Of a DNA stretch of 53,367 nucleotides, positions 42,461 to 53,314 are shown one piece after another. Both the position numbers and the translations under genes were made by a program. Source of the DNA: Neisseria lactamica NS19 (GTDB lineage Bacteria; Pseudomonadota; Gammaproteobacteria; Burkholderiales; Neisseriaceae); the NCBI GenBank assembly GCA_000193795.2, contig AEPI01000055.1, positions 1-53,367 of the forward strand. The letters are read 5' to 3'. The notes under the pieces were generated by a model. That model saw nothing but the letters and a program-made list of their open reading frames with translations. It was not told the origin of the DNA and ran no database searches. Within the stretch, counting starts at the first letter, position 1. Each line of letters opens with the position of its first letter.

Positions 42461-43007
42461 GTACGCTTTGAAAAATGTTTGTTTCCGGATTTTTCCATTC
42501 CCATCAGGTTTTGCGCTGTACAAGGTGTTTTAGCGCGGGCTTTGGCGTATGTTGCAAAATGTTCCGATATTGCATCGTTTGCCATATTGCCGGAGGATAA
42601 CGGCGGTGTGCCTTGTATCGGCGTACGACGGAATTGTCAATCCATAAACTGCCTGCCCCCGCCGCGCCGGCATTTGTTCAGACGGCATCGGCCCAATAAA
42701 AATTCCCCCTTTCCGGATGTCTGACGGAAGGGCTTTCCAAGCTGTAAAACTGCCTAAAGCCATAAAATAACACAATAAAACGCCCGTAAACCGGACAGCC
42801 GGTTCGCAGAAAGCCAAAAATAAAGCCGGATCCGACAACAAACCCTCGGAGGATAAAACAGAATGTTCCGCACCGGACAACCGCCTTTATGGCAAAATCC
42901 GAAGGCTGTATTGTAACCATCGGACGATTTGAGCGGTTTGTCCCCGATTTCGACGATACGGTGCGTCCAATAGTGGTGATTATATTTTTTAAAAAAGCGT
43001 TTTGAGT
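42461..43007. other. Gene-free gap between tRNA-Asp and the NlaIII-like system
   Basis: About 550 bases. It contains one uptake signal (42678-42690) and AT-rich DNA at the right end that begins the restriction cassette. A minus-strand frame (42530-42880, 116 codons) is open, but I see no family, no good ribosome site and mixed composition, so I do not call it. Confidence 0.5.
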
Positions 43008-43700
43008 ATGAAAATCACACAAACAGAACTATTTTTAAGATTAGCCAAACCAAATGAACAAGGTGTTTCCCGTTGGGTTAATGCAAGTGAATTTGCCGGG
43101 GAATATAAAGATTTGAAATTAGGTAATGGAGGAAGCTGGTGTCGGAAAGGTTCTCCATTGGCGAGAGATTATATTGTTGAATTCGATAAGGGCCTTACTT
43201 CCGGCAATTCTATAGATGCAATCCGCCTTAATGGCTTTAATCAAGAAAAGCATTTTAAACAATATATCCGAAAAGATATTAAAGACGCGCTTAAAACAAG
43301 AAATTGTGTGATGTTGGGGGTCAATGGAAAATCTGAAAATACCAAGATCGAAATCGATCATAAAGACGGTAGGAAAAACAATCATCGTGTCAGTGACATT
43401 AAAACGCAAAAATTAGAAGATTTCCAACCGCTTTGCAAAGCAGCCAATGATGTCAAACGCCAAATCTGCAAAACCTGTAAAGAGACGAACAAGCGGTGGA
43501 GTGCTAAAAATATTTCGGGCAATCCCTATGCGTTTTATATGGGCGATGAAAATTATTCCGAAGAATTAGGCTGTGTCGGATGTTATCAATACGATCCCGT
43601 CGAATATCGAAAGTCCAGTGTCGAGAGAATTGCTGCAGAAGCGGCCAAATATACATCGGACTACATTTTTAAGAAATTATATGAAGAAGATAACGGATGA
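43008..43700 (+). CDS. Type II restriction endonuclease, NlaIII type (CATG)
   Basis: Predicted CATG endonuclease of the HNH (beta-beta-alpha-metal) class. At 230 residues it matches the length and, as I recall it, the sequence of R.NlaIII. The HNH core reads IEIDHKDGRKNN (~114-125) with a following PLCKAANDVKRQICKTC zinc-Cys region, and a second Cys pair CVGCYQ near 200. The start at 43008 follows a weak GAGT. The stop overlaps the methylase start (ATGA). AT-rich. The methylase is downstream, so the nuclease is made first, which is risky on entry into a new host. Confidence 0.93.
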   Translation: MKITQTELFLRLAKPNEQGVSRWVNASEFAGEYKDLKLGNGGSWCRKGSPLARDYIVEFDKGLTSGNSIDAIRLNGFNQEKHFKQYIRKDIKDALKTRNCVMLGVNGKSENTKIEIDHKDGRKNNHRVSDIKTQKLEDFQPLCKAANDVKRQICKTCKETNKRWSAKNISGNPYAFYMGDENYSEELGCVGCYQYDPVEYRKSSVERIAAEAAKYTSDYIFKKLYEEDNG

Positions 43701-44701
43701 ATTATATCGGCTCCAAACTAAAACTTTCTAACTGGCTGGAAACTGAAATAACCAATGTGGCCGGTCATTCGCTGTCTGATAAAGTATTTTGTGATTTATT
43801 TGCAGGGACGGGGATTGTCGGAAGAAAATTTAAAACAAATGTAAAGCAGGTGATTGCGAATGATATGGAATATTACAGTTATGTTTTGAATAGAAACTAT
43901 ATCGGAAATTGCCAAAGTATCCTTAAAGCAGGCGGACTCCTGCAAAGCTTGGAACAGTTGCCGCCCAAGGAAGGATTGATTTATCGGCATTATTGTTTGG
44001 GTTCGGGCTCGGAACGCCAATATTTCAGTGATGAAAACGGTAAAAAAATAGATGCTGTCCGGATTCAAATCGAAGAGTGGAAAAATACGCGCTACATTGA
44101 TGAAAATACTTATTATTTTTTACTGGCAACTTTGTTGGAGGGTGCGGATAAAGTGGCAAATACGGCATCTGTTTACGGGGCTTTTTTGAAAAATCTAAAA
44201 AAGTCGGCATTAAAACCATTGTTGCTCGAACCTGCTTTGTTTGAGATTGGCAGTGACGGGCACCAAGTTTATCAGGCGGATGCGAATCAGTTAATAAAGA
44301 ATATTTCAGGCGATATTTTATATCTGGATCCGCCGTATAACGCCCGCCAATATGGTGCGAATTATCATCTGTTAAACAGCATCGCGCTTTATGATGATTT
44401 TGCGCCCAAAGGGAAAACGGGCTTAAGGGAATATAGCCGCTCGAAATATTGCTCAAAATCGGATGTGGTTCCGGTATTTGAGGCTTTGATCAGGGATGCG
44501 GACTTTCAATATATTTTTCTCAGCTACAACAACGAAGGCTTGATGTCTATCGGGCAGGTAAGGGAGATTTTTGAGCGTTTCGGCAAATATGATTTGGTTC
44601 AAACGGAATACCGGCGGTTTAAGGCAGATAAAACAGAAAACCGTAACCATAAGGCAAATTCGACATTCGAATATCTGCATATCTTAGAAAAGACCTTTTA
44701 A
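43697..44701 (+). CDS. DNA adenine methyltransferase, M.NlaIII type (CATG)
   Basis: D12-class N6-adenine methylase (334 residues) protecting CATG sites. The SAM motif DLFAGTGIVGRKF (~33-45) and the catalytic DPPYNARQYGANYH (~210) are intact. It opens MNYIGSKLKL, the usual D12 N-terminus. It is translationally coupled to the nuclease. M.NlaIII and M.NlaX are known as tandem genes in N. lactamica, and the same order is found here with an NlaX-like system 330 bases downstream. Confidence 0.93.
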   Translation: MNYIGSKLKLSNWLETEITNVAGHSLSDKVFCDLFAGTGIVGRKFKTNVKQVIANDMEYYSYVLNRNYIGNCQSILKAGGLLQSLEQLPPKEGLIYRHYCLGSGSERQYFSDENGKKIDAVRIQIEEWKNTRYIDENTYYFLLATLLEGADKVANTASVYGAFLKNLKKSALKPLLLEPALFEIGSDGHQVYQADANQLIKNISGDILYLDPPYNARQYGANYHLLNSIALYDDFAPKGKTGLREYSRSKYCSKSDVVPVFEALIRDADFQYIFLSYNNEGLMSIGQVREIFERFGKYDLVQTEYRRFKADKTENRNHKANSTFEYLHILEKTF

Positions 44702-44738
44702 AAATTCTTGCCGGATACTGCAAACAACGCCGGTTTGC

Positions 44739-44875
44739 ATCTGAAGGCATTGTTTGTTTTTCCATACTGATACTTGGGTTATCCGTTTGATTCGCAATCT
44801 CAGGTCGGCAAAGAAGTATTTGCCAAATTGGGTTTGGTAACGGCGGGCGTGTTGGTGCTGGCGTTGAAGCGGTAA
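44739..44875 (+). pseudogene. Broken duplicate of the NlaX-type endonuclease gene
   Basis: Positions 44771-44837 are identical to 45535-45601 inside the next gene (67 of 67 bases), and the preceding ~30 bases match with several changes. The frame reads YLGYPFDSQSQVGKEVFAKL, then turns into unrelated residues and stops near 44875. It is a leftover from an earlier copy or a recombination event at this locus. The rest of the 44702-45030 gap holds an uptake signal (44896-44907) and no gene. Confidence 0.8.
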
Positions 44876-45030
44876 ATCTGCAAGAAATAAATGAAATGCC
44901 GTCTGAAATAGGGTTTTTACAATCTGACGGGCAGCACTTCGGCAAAGTTACCTAATGAAATCCGGTTCAAAAAAGCCCTTATCCGTATGATAAAATTCCC
45001 GATTATTAACAAGCACCCTATTTTTTGGAA

Positions 45031-45936
45031 ATGATCGCCCAAAATTCAATTCCGTTCGATATACTCATCAAATTACCCAAAACCGAAGAAGACAAGTTCG
45101 GCAACTTCATCAAGGAGCAGCGCAAAAAACTGATTGCTCCGCCAAAAGAAACTGCCAAACGCGCTACCGAAACCCACCGCGATACGGTGGCAAGGCTGTT
45201 GGAACAAAACTGCTTTTCCAAAGCAGTCTTGCTGTTGCGCGAATTGTCTTACGAAGAATTTCTAAAACAGGAAGCCGTATTCAACGGCGTAATCCTGAAA
45301 GAAATCAGCAGGAAGTTTGACGCGCCCAAAAACATCATAGAAAAATTAAGCGGCAGGCTGTTTGAACTGAATATATCATCAAAAACCGTTTTTCAAGAAC
45401 AGCTTGTCGAAGTAATCGGGCAATACACCGGCGCAATCAGCCCCTATATCTATCAGCTTTGTTTGAGCAATACCCAATCTCGCCGTTCCCGCGCAGGTAA
45501 AACATTTGAAGGCATTGTTTATTTTCTGTACGAATACTTGGGTTATCCGTTTGATTCGCAATCTCAGGTCGGCAAAGAAGTATTTGCCAAATTGGGTTTG
45601 GGCAAATTGGTTGATTCCATTTTACCCGGCATTGATGCCTTCAACGAACGCCGCGACAAAACCGTTATCGGCACAATGAAAACCACACTGCGCGAGCGAT
45701 GGCAGGAGGTTGTAGAAGAAGTCAGCCGCTCCAATGTTCCCAATATCTACCTGCTGACGGTGGATGACGATATTTCCGAAAACAAAGTGATTCAAATGAA
45801 TAACCACAACATCGTGCTGGTTGTCCCGCAAAGCATTAAAAAGCAGCCGCACTTAAAAGACAAACGCAGCGTTATTGATTTTGAAAGCTATTTTTTGGAA
45901 GAAATTCCAAATGTTATGAAGTATTGGAAAAAATAA
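45031..45936 (+). CDS. Type II restriction endonuclease, EcoRII-C-like (NlaX-type, CCNGG predicted)
   Basis: Predicted partner nuclease of the following methylase. The second half resembles the EcoRII catalytic domain: SRAGKTFEGIVYFLYEYLG, then VDSILPGIDAFNERRDKT, then TMKTTLRERWQEV, giving a likely D-(x)n-K core (~195-217). The first half is a different, helical domain. Start ATG 45031 (301 residues) or TTG two codons earlier; ribosome binding is weak. It abuts the methylase with no gap. The CCNGG specificity is inferred from the methylase and from EcoRII (CCWGG). Confidence 0.75.
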   Translation: MIAQNSIPFDILIKLPKTEEDKFGNFIKEQRKKLIAPPKETAKRATETHRDTVARLLEQNCFSKAVLLLRELSYEEFLKQEAVFNGVILKEISRKFDAPKNIIEKLSGRLFELNISSKTVFQEQLVEVIGQYTGAISPYIYQLCLSNTQSRRSRAGKTFEGIVYFLYEYLGYPFDSQSQVGKEVFAKLGLGKLVDSILPGIDAFNERRDKTVIGTMKTTLRERWQEVVEEVSRSNVPNIYLLTVDDDISENKVIQMNNHNIVLVVPQSIKKQPHLKDKRSVIDFESYFLEEIPNVMKYWKK

Positions 45937-46878
45937 ATGTTTAAAATTATCGACTTGTTTGCGGGCATCGGCGGCATACGCTTGGGCTTCGAGCAGGCTT
46001 TTGATGATGTGCGGTGCGTATTTTCGTCGGAAATAGACAAATACGCCGTTCAAACTTATCAAGCCAACCACGGCGGCGAAACCGTCTGCGGCGACATCAC
46101 CCAGACAGACGTTGCCGACATTCCCGACCACGACATTTTATTGGCGGGCTTCCCCTGCCAGCCCTTTTCCCAAGCGGGTCTGAAGAAAGGTTTTGCCGAT
46201 ACGCGCGGTACGCTGTTTTTCGACATCGAGCGTATCCTGCTTGCCAAAAAACCGCAGGCGTTTCTACTGGAAAACGTCAAACAGTTGAAAGGACACGACA
46301 AGGGAAGAACCCTGCAAGTGATTTTGGCACACCTTCAACAGGCCGGCTATAAAGTTTATACGGAAGTATTGAAAGCACGCGATTTCGGCATACCGCAAAA
46401 CCGGGAACGGATTTATTTGGTCGGATTCCTCAACCACAATGTAAATTTCCACTTTCCCCAACCTATCGGACAACCTACAACAGTCGGTGATATTTTGGAA
46501 GCATATCCGGATGAAAAATACACCATTTCAGACAAACTCTGGCAGGGACACCAACGGAGAAAGGCTGAAAACCGCGCGGCAGGGAAAGGTTTCGGTTACG
46601 GTCTGTTTAATGCCGAATCAGCTTATACTAATACTATTTCCGCACGTTATTACAAAGACGGCAGTGAAATCCTGATTGAACAGCCGGGCAAAAACCCGCG
46701 CAAAATCACGCCTCGCGAAGCCGCCCGTTTACAGGGCTTTCCCGACAGTTTCCAAATTCCGGTGTCGGACGCACAGGCTTACCGCCAATTCGGCAATTCC
46801 GTATGCGTTCCCGTTATTCGTGCAATTGCCGAACGGATGAAGGCGGCATTGTCCGACGTATCTGACCGGAAAGTATAG
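45937..46878 (+). CDS. DNA (cytosine-5) methyltransferase, M.NlaX type
   Basis: C5-cytosine methylase (313 residues, the length of M.NlaX), predicted to modify CCNGG. Motif I DLFAGIGGIRLGFEQ (~6-20), motif IV GFPCQPFSQAG with the catalytic Cys (~72), motif VI ENVKQL, motif VIII NRERIYLVGFL and motif X QFGNSVCVPV are complete. The ATG directly follows the nuclease stop. Base composition is closer to core genes than that of the NlaIII pair, so the two systems may have arrived separately. Confidence 0.92.
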   Translation: MFKIIDLFAGIGGIRLGFEQAFDDVRCVFSSEIDKYAVQTYQANHGGETVCGDITQTDVADIPDHDILLAGFPCQPFSQAGLKKGFADTRGTLFFDIERILLAKKPQAFLLENVKQLKGHDKGRTLQVILAHLQQAGYKVYTEVLKARDFGIPQNRERIYLVGFLNHNVNFHFPQPIGQPTTVGDILEAYPDEKYTISDKLWQGHQRRKAENRAAGKGFGYGLFNAESAYTNTISARYYKDGSEILIEQPGKNPRKITPREAARLQGFPDSFQIPVSDAQAYRQFGNSVCVPVIRAIAERMKAALSDVSDRKV

Positions 46879-46911
46879 GGGCGGTGAGGGGATACTGCCG
46901 AACCCTTGCCG

Positions 46912-46943
46912 ATGCCGTCTGAAAAACTGTTTTCAGACGGCAT
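46912..46943. terminator. Uptake-signal hairpin between M.NlaX and sdaA
   Basis: Inverted uptake signals with an 8-base loop and T-run between convergent genes; serves both directions. Confidence 0.75.
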
Positions 46944-46962
46944 TTTTGTTTTTATCCAATCC

Positions 46963-48348
46963 TCAGCACTCGACTACGCGCACGGATACGGGGACGGCTT
47001 TTTTCCGGAGTGTGGCGGCGAGTCCGGCAAGCGAGGTTTCTTTGTAGGTCGCCTTCATATCCCGGTCGGTCTGCAACATAGTTTGGATGACTTCGTCGAG
47101 CGAGACTTTTTTGTCTGTGCCGTCTTCCAAGAGCGCGAGCGTGCCGAGTTTGAGGGCTTTTTCGGCGGCTATGCCGTTGCGTTCGATGCAGGGGATTTGC
47201 ACCAGTCCGCCGACGGGGTCGCAAGTTAAGCCCAAATGGTGTTCCATCGCCATTTCGGCGGCGTTTTCCACTTGTTTGGGCGTGCCGCCGATAACTTCGG
47301 CGTATGCGCCCGCCGCCATCGAACACGCTACGCCGACTTCGCCCTGACAACCGACATCCGCGCCGGAAATGGAGGCATTGGTTTTGTAGAGGATGCCGAT
47401 TGCGCCTGCGGTGAGCAGGAAGTTTTCGACACGCTCCTGAGTGGCGTGGGGATTGAACTTGCGGAAATAGTGCAATACGGCGGGAATGATGCCTGCCGCC
47501 CCGTTGGTCGGTGCGGTAACGACGCGGCCGCCGGCGGCGTTTTCTTCGTTGACCGCCATCGCGTACACCATAGGCCAAAGCTGTGTGTTGACGATTTCGG
47601 TTTCGCGCAGGATTTTGAGCTTGGCGGCAAGCTGAGGGGCGCGGCGGCGGACGTTCAATCCGCCGGGCAGTTCGCCGTCTGCCGCCAAACCGCGCTTGAT
47701 GCAGCCTTCCATAACCTCGGCAACACCGGCAACACGGCGGCGGATTTTGGCTTCGCCGCATCCGGCAAGCGCGGCTTCGTTTGCCAACACGGCTTCGGAA
47801 ATATCCAGCCGGTTCAGACGGCATTGGGCAAGCAGCTCGGCACAACTGTTGTAAGGATAAGGAACGGTTTTTTCCGTTTCCGCCTGCCGCTCGAAATCTT
47901 CTCCGGTAACGACAAAGCCGCCGCCGGTCGAGTAATAAACCTGTTCTTTCAAGACGATGCCGTCTGAAGCATAAGCGGTGAAACGCAGACCGTTGGGGTG
48001 TTTGGGCAGCACTTGGTTGCCGCGTATGTTCAGGTCGCGGTCGGGGATGAAGCGGATTTCCTGCCCGTTGAGGCAGAGGATGTGCCGCGTGCGGATGCGC
48101 TCGAGGCGGTCGGGAATGTCGGCAAGCGGAATATCGTGCGGCAGGCTGCCTTCCAAACCGAGCATCAGCGCGTCAAACGTACTGTGTCCGCGCCCCGTCA
48201 GCGCGAGCGAGCCGTAAATGTCGATGGCGATACGGGCGGGCCGCACGCCCAAACCTGCCGCGAAGGCGGCGGCGGCCTTCATCGGGCCGACCGTATGCGA
48301 ACTGGAAGGGCCGATGCCGATTTTGAAAATATCAAAAATGCTGATCAT
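46963..48348 (-). CDS. sdaA: L-serine ammonia-lyase (iron-sulfur type)
   Basis: Converts L-serine to pyruvate and ammonia. The start at 48348 (MISIFDIFKIGIGPSSSHTV) gives 461 residues; GPSSSHTVGPMKAA is the family N-terminus. Substrate and 4Fe-4S cluster segments are TAPTNGAAGIIPAVL, SGADVGCQGEVGVACSMAAG and LTCDPVGGLVQIPC, with the cluster Cys residues in the last two. An uptake signal is read as SDGIVLKE. A single gene between an uptake hairpin and gyrB's terminator. Confidence 0.97.
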   Translation of the reverse strand: MISIFDIFKIGIGPSSSHTVGPMKAAAAFAAGLGVRPARIAIDIYGSLALTGRGHSTFDALMLGLEGSLPHDIPLADIPDRLERIRTRHILCLNGQEIRFIPDRDLNIRGNQVLPKHPNGLRFTAYASDGIVLKEQVYYSTGGGFVVTGEDFERQAETEKTVPYPYNSCAELLAQCRLNRLDISEAVLANEAALAGCGEAKIRRRVAGVAEVMEGCIKRGLAADGELPGGLNVRRRAPQLAAKLKILRETEIVNTQLWPMVYAMAVNEENAAGGRVVTAPTNGAAGIIPAVLHYFRKFNPHATQERVENFLLTAGAIGILYKTNASISGADVGCQGEVGVACSMAAGAYAEVIGGTPKQVENAAEMAMEHHLGLTCDPVGGLVQIPCIERNGIAAEKALKLGTLALLEDGTDKKVSLDEVIQTMLQTDRDMKATYKETSLAGLAATLRKKAVPVSVRVVEC

Positions 48349-48400
48349 GGTTTTGCTCCGAAAGGCGGTTTCAGACGGCACGGATTCCGTTTGACCAACC

Positions 48401-48437
48401 AAAAAGGAGACGCGGCACGATGCCCGTCTCCTTTTTT
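48401..48437. terminator. Terminator of gyrB
   Basis: AAAAAGGAGACG pairs with CGTCTCCTTTTTT around a 10-base loop, with T-runs on both strands, ten bases past the gyrB stop. Confidence 0.85.
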
Positions 48438-48446
48438 CATTTTGAC

Positions 48447-50837
<2,391 letters not shown>

Positions 50838-51114
50838 ATTTTTTGCCGGATTTTGAAAAGATTTTGCGATGCCGCCAAAACAGTCCGCACCTTGTGGAAA
50901 AAGCGGGCGGGACGGCGTATATAATTGTGTATTATAGCCGATTTTGCCGCCTGATTCAGCGTTATCCGCATCCGGATGCCGTCTGAAGGGGCGGGCGGCG
51001 CATTTGCGGCCGGCAGGGGCGCGGGATTTGCCCGCAAAGTGGCAAAAGCGTTTTTTTGCCACTAAAATCTACTTCCGAAACACTTTAACTTTCCCCTGCC
51101 GGCACCATTTCCGG

Positions 51115-51147
51115 CTTCAGACGGCGTGCCGATATGCCGTCTGAAGC
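51115..51147. repeat. Inverted uptake signals upstream of prlC
   Basis: A near-complete reverse signal (TTCAGACGGCGT) is followed after seven bases by a perfect ATGCCGTCTGAA. They lie in the leader of prlC, so a strong terminator is unlikely here; the second opens a spurious frame MPSEAQH before the true start. Confidence 0.6.
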
Positions 51148-51172
51148 ACAACACGCAAAGGAAACCCATCTT

Positions 51173-53209
51173 ATGACTGACAACGTATTGCTCCACTTGG
51201 GAGAAACGCCCCGTTTCGACCAAATCAAAACCGAAGACATCAAACCCGCCCTGCAAACCGCCATCGCCGAAGCGCGCGAACAAATCGCCGCCATCAAAGC
51301 CCGGGCGCACACCGACTGGGCAAACACCGTCGAACCCCTGACCGGCATCACCGAACGCGTCGGCAGGATTTGGGGCGTGGTGTCGCATCTCAATTCCGTC
51401 GTCGATACGCCCGAACTGCGTGCCGTTTATAATGAATTAATGCCCGAAATGACCGTCTTCTTCACCGAAATCGGACAAGACATCGAGCTGTACAACCGCT
51501 TTAAAACCATCAAAAACTCGCCCGAGTTCGACACCCTCTCCCCAGCACAACAAACCAAACTCAACCACGACCTGCGCGATTTCGTATTGAGCGGCGCGGA
51601 ATTGCCGCCCGAACAGCAGGCAGAATTGGCGCAACTGCAAACCGAAGGCGCGCAACTTTCCGCCAAATTCTCGCAAAACGTCTTAGACGCGACCGACGCT
51701 TTCGCCCTCTACTTTGACGATGCCGCACCGCTTGCCGGCATTCCCGAAGATTCGCTCGCCATGTTTGCCGCCGCCGCGCAAAGCGAAGGCAAATCAGGTT
51801 ACAAAATCGGTTTGCAGATTCCGCACTACCTCGCCGTCATCCAATACGCCGACAACCGCGAACTGCGCGAACAAATCTACCGCGCCTACGTTACCCGCGC
51901 CGGCGAACTTTCAGACGACGGCAAATTCGACAACACCGCCAACATCGACCGCACGCTCGCAAACGCATTGAAAACCGCCAAACTGCTTGGCTTTAAAAAC
52001 TACGCCGAATTGTCGCTGGCAACCAAAATGGCGGACACGCCCGAACAGGTTTTAAACTTCCTGCACGATCTCGCCCGCCGCGCCAAACCCTACGCCGAAA
52101 AAGACCTCGCCGAAGTCAAAGCCTTTGCCCGCGAAAGCCTGAACCTCGCCGATTTGCAACCGTGGGACTTGGGCTATGCCGGCGAAAAACTGCGCGAAGC
52201 CAAATACGCGTTCAGCGAAACCGAAGTCAAAAAATACTTCCCCGTCGGCAAAGTTTTGGCAGGACTGTTCGCCCAAATCAAAAAACTTTACGGCATCGGA
52301 TTTATCGAAAAAACCGTCCCCGTCTGGCACAAAGACGTGCGCTATTTTGAATTACAGCAAAACGGCGAAACCATAGGCGGCGTTTATATGGATTTGTACG
52401 CCCGAGAAGGCAAACGCGGCGGCGCGTGGATGAACGACTACAAAGGCCGCCGCCGCTTCGCCGACGGCACGCTGCAACTGCCCACCGCCTACCTCGTCTG
52501 CAACTTCGCCCCGCCCGTCGGCGGCAGGGAAGCGCGTTTGAGCCATGACGAAATCCTCACACTCTTCCACGAAACCGGCCACGGCCTGCACCACCTGCTC
52601 ACCCAAGTGGACGAACTGGGCGTGTCCGGCATCAACGGCGTAGAATGGGACGCGGTCGAGCTGCCCAGCCAGTTTATGGAAAACTTCGTCTGGGAATACG
52701 GCGTTTTGGCGCAAATGTCCGCCCACGAAGAAACCGGCGAGCCCCTGCCGGAAGCACTCTTCGGCAAAATGCTTGCCGCCAAAAACTTCCAACGCGGAAT
52801 GTTCCTCGTCCGCCAAATGGAGTTCGCCCTCTTCGATATGCTGATTTACAGCGAAAGCGACGAATGCCGTCTGAAAAACTGGCAACAGGTTTTAGACCGA
52901 GTGCGTGAAGAAGTCGCCGTCATCCGGCCGCCCGAATACAACCGCTTCGCCAACAGCTTCGGCCACATCTTCGCCGGCGGCTATTCCGCAGGCTATTACA
53001 GCTACGCGTGGGCGGAAGTATTGAGCGCGGACGCATACGCCGCCTTTGAAGAAAGCGGCGACGTTTCCGCCACAGGCAAACGCTTTTGGCAGGAAATCCT
53101 CGCCGTCGGCGGATCGCGCGGCGCGGCGGAATCCTTCAAAGCCTTCCGCGGACGCGAACCGAGCATAGACGCACTCTTGCGCCACAGCGGCTTCGACGAC
53201 GCGGTCTGA
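51173..53209 (+). CDS. prlC: Oligopeptidase A (M3 family metallopeptidase)
   Basis: Cytoplasmic zinc peptidase that degrades signal peptides and oligopeptides. The start at 51173 (MTDNVLLHLGETPRFDQIKT) follows AAAGGAAA and gives 678 residues. The zinc motif HETGHGLHHLL lies near residue 465, and the third ligand Glu is probably in GVEWDAVELPSQFMEN. An uptake signal inside the gene is read as SDECRLKNW. Its C-terminal region GGYSAGYYSYAWAEVLSADA is characteristic. Confidence 0.96.
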   Translation: MTDNVLLHLGETPRFDQIKTEDIKPALQTAIAEAREQIAAIKARAHTDWANTVEPLTGITERVGRIWGVVSHLNSVVDTPELRAVYNELMPEMTVFFTEIGQDIELYNRFKTIKNSPEFDTLSPAQQTKLNHDLRDFVLSGAELPPEQQAELAQLQTEGAQLSAKFSQNVLDATDAFALYFDDAAPLAGIPEDSLAMFAAAAQSEGKSGYKIGLQIPHYLAVIQYADNRELREQIYRAYVTRAGELSDDGKFDNTANIDRTLANALKTAKLLGFKNYAELSLATKMADTPEQVLNFLHDLARRAKPYAEKDLAEVKAFARESLNLADLQPWDLGYAGEKLREAKYAFSETEVKKYFPVGKVLAGLFAQIKKLYGIGFIEKTVPVWHKDVRYFELQQNGETIGGVYMDLYAREGKRGGAWMNDYKGRRRFADGTLQLPTAYLVCNFAPPVGGREARLSHDEILTLFHETGHGLHHLLTQVDELGVSGINGVEWDAVELPSQFMENFVWEYGVLAQMSAHEETGEPLPEALFGKMLAAKNFQRGMFLVRQMEFALFDMLIYSESDECRLKNWQQVLDRVREEVAVIRPPEYNRFANSFGHIFAGGYSAGYYSYAWAEVLSADAYAAFEESGDVSATGKRFWQEILAVGGSRGAAESFKAFRGREPSIDALLRHSGFDDAV

Positions 53210-53225
53210 CCGATGCGGACAAAAA

Positions 53226-53264
53226 ATGCCGTCTGAAACAACCGGACAGTGTTTCAGACGGCAT
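53226..53264. terminator. Uptake-signal hairpin after prlC
   Basis: Inverted uptake signals with a 15-base loop, 17 bases past the prlC stop. Confidence 0.7.
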
Positions 53265-53314
53265 CAGCATTTGCACGGTTTCGCCATTTTCACAAAAACA
53301 GCAAACCAAAATCC

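Noticed and set aside
42530..42880. Minus-strand 116-codon frame between tRNA-Asp and the NlaIII system
   Set aside because: No recognised family, no clear ribosome site, and it contains an uptake signal read as MPSEQ; kept only as a remark in the gap entry.
43008..46878. Phase-variable homopolymer or tetranucleotide tracts in the tandem restriction-modification genes
   Set aside because: No run longer than about 7 bases and no tandem short repeats in the coding regions.
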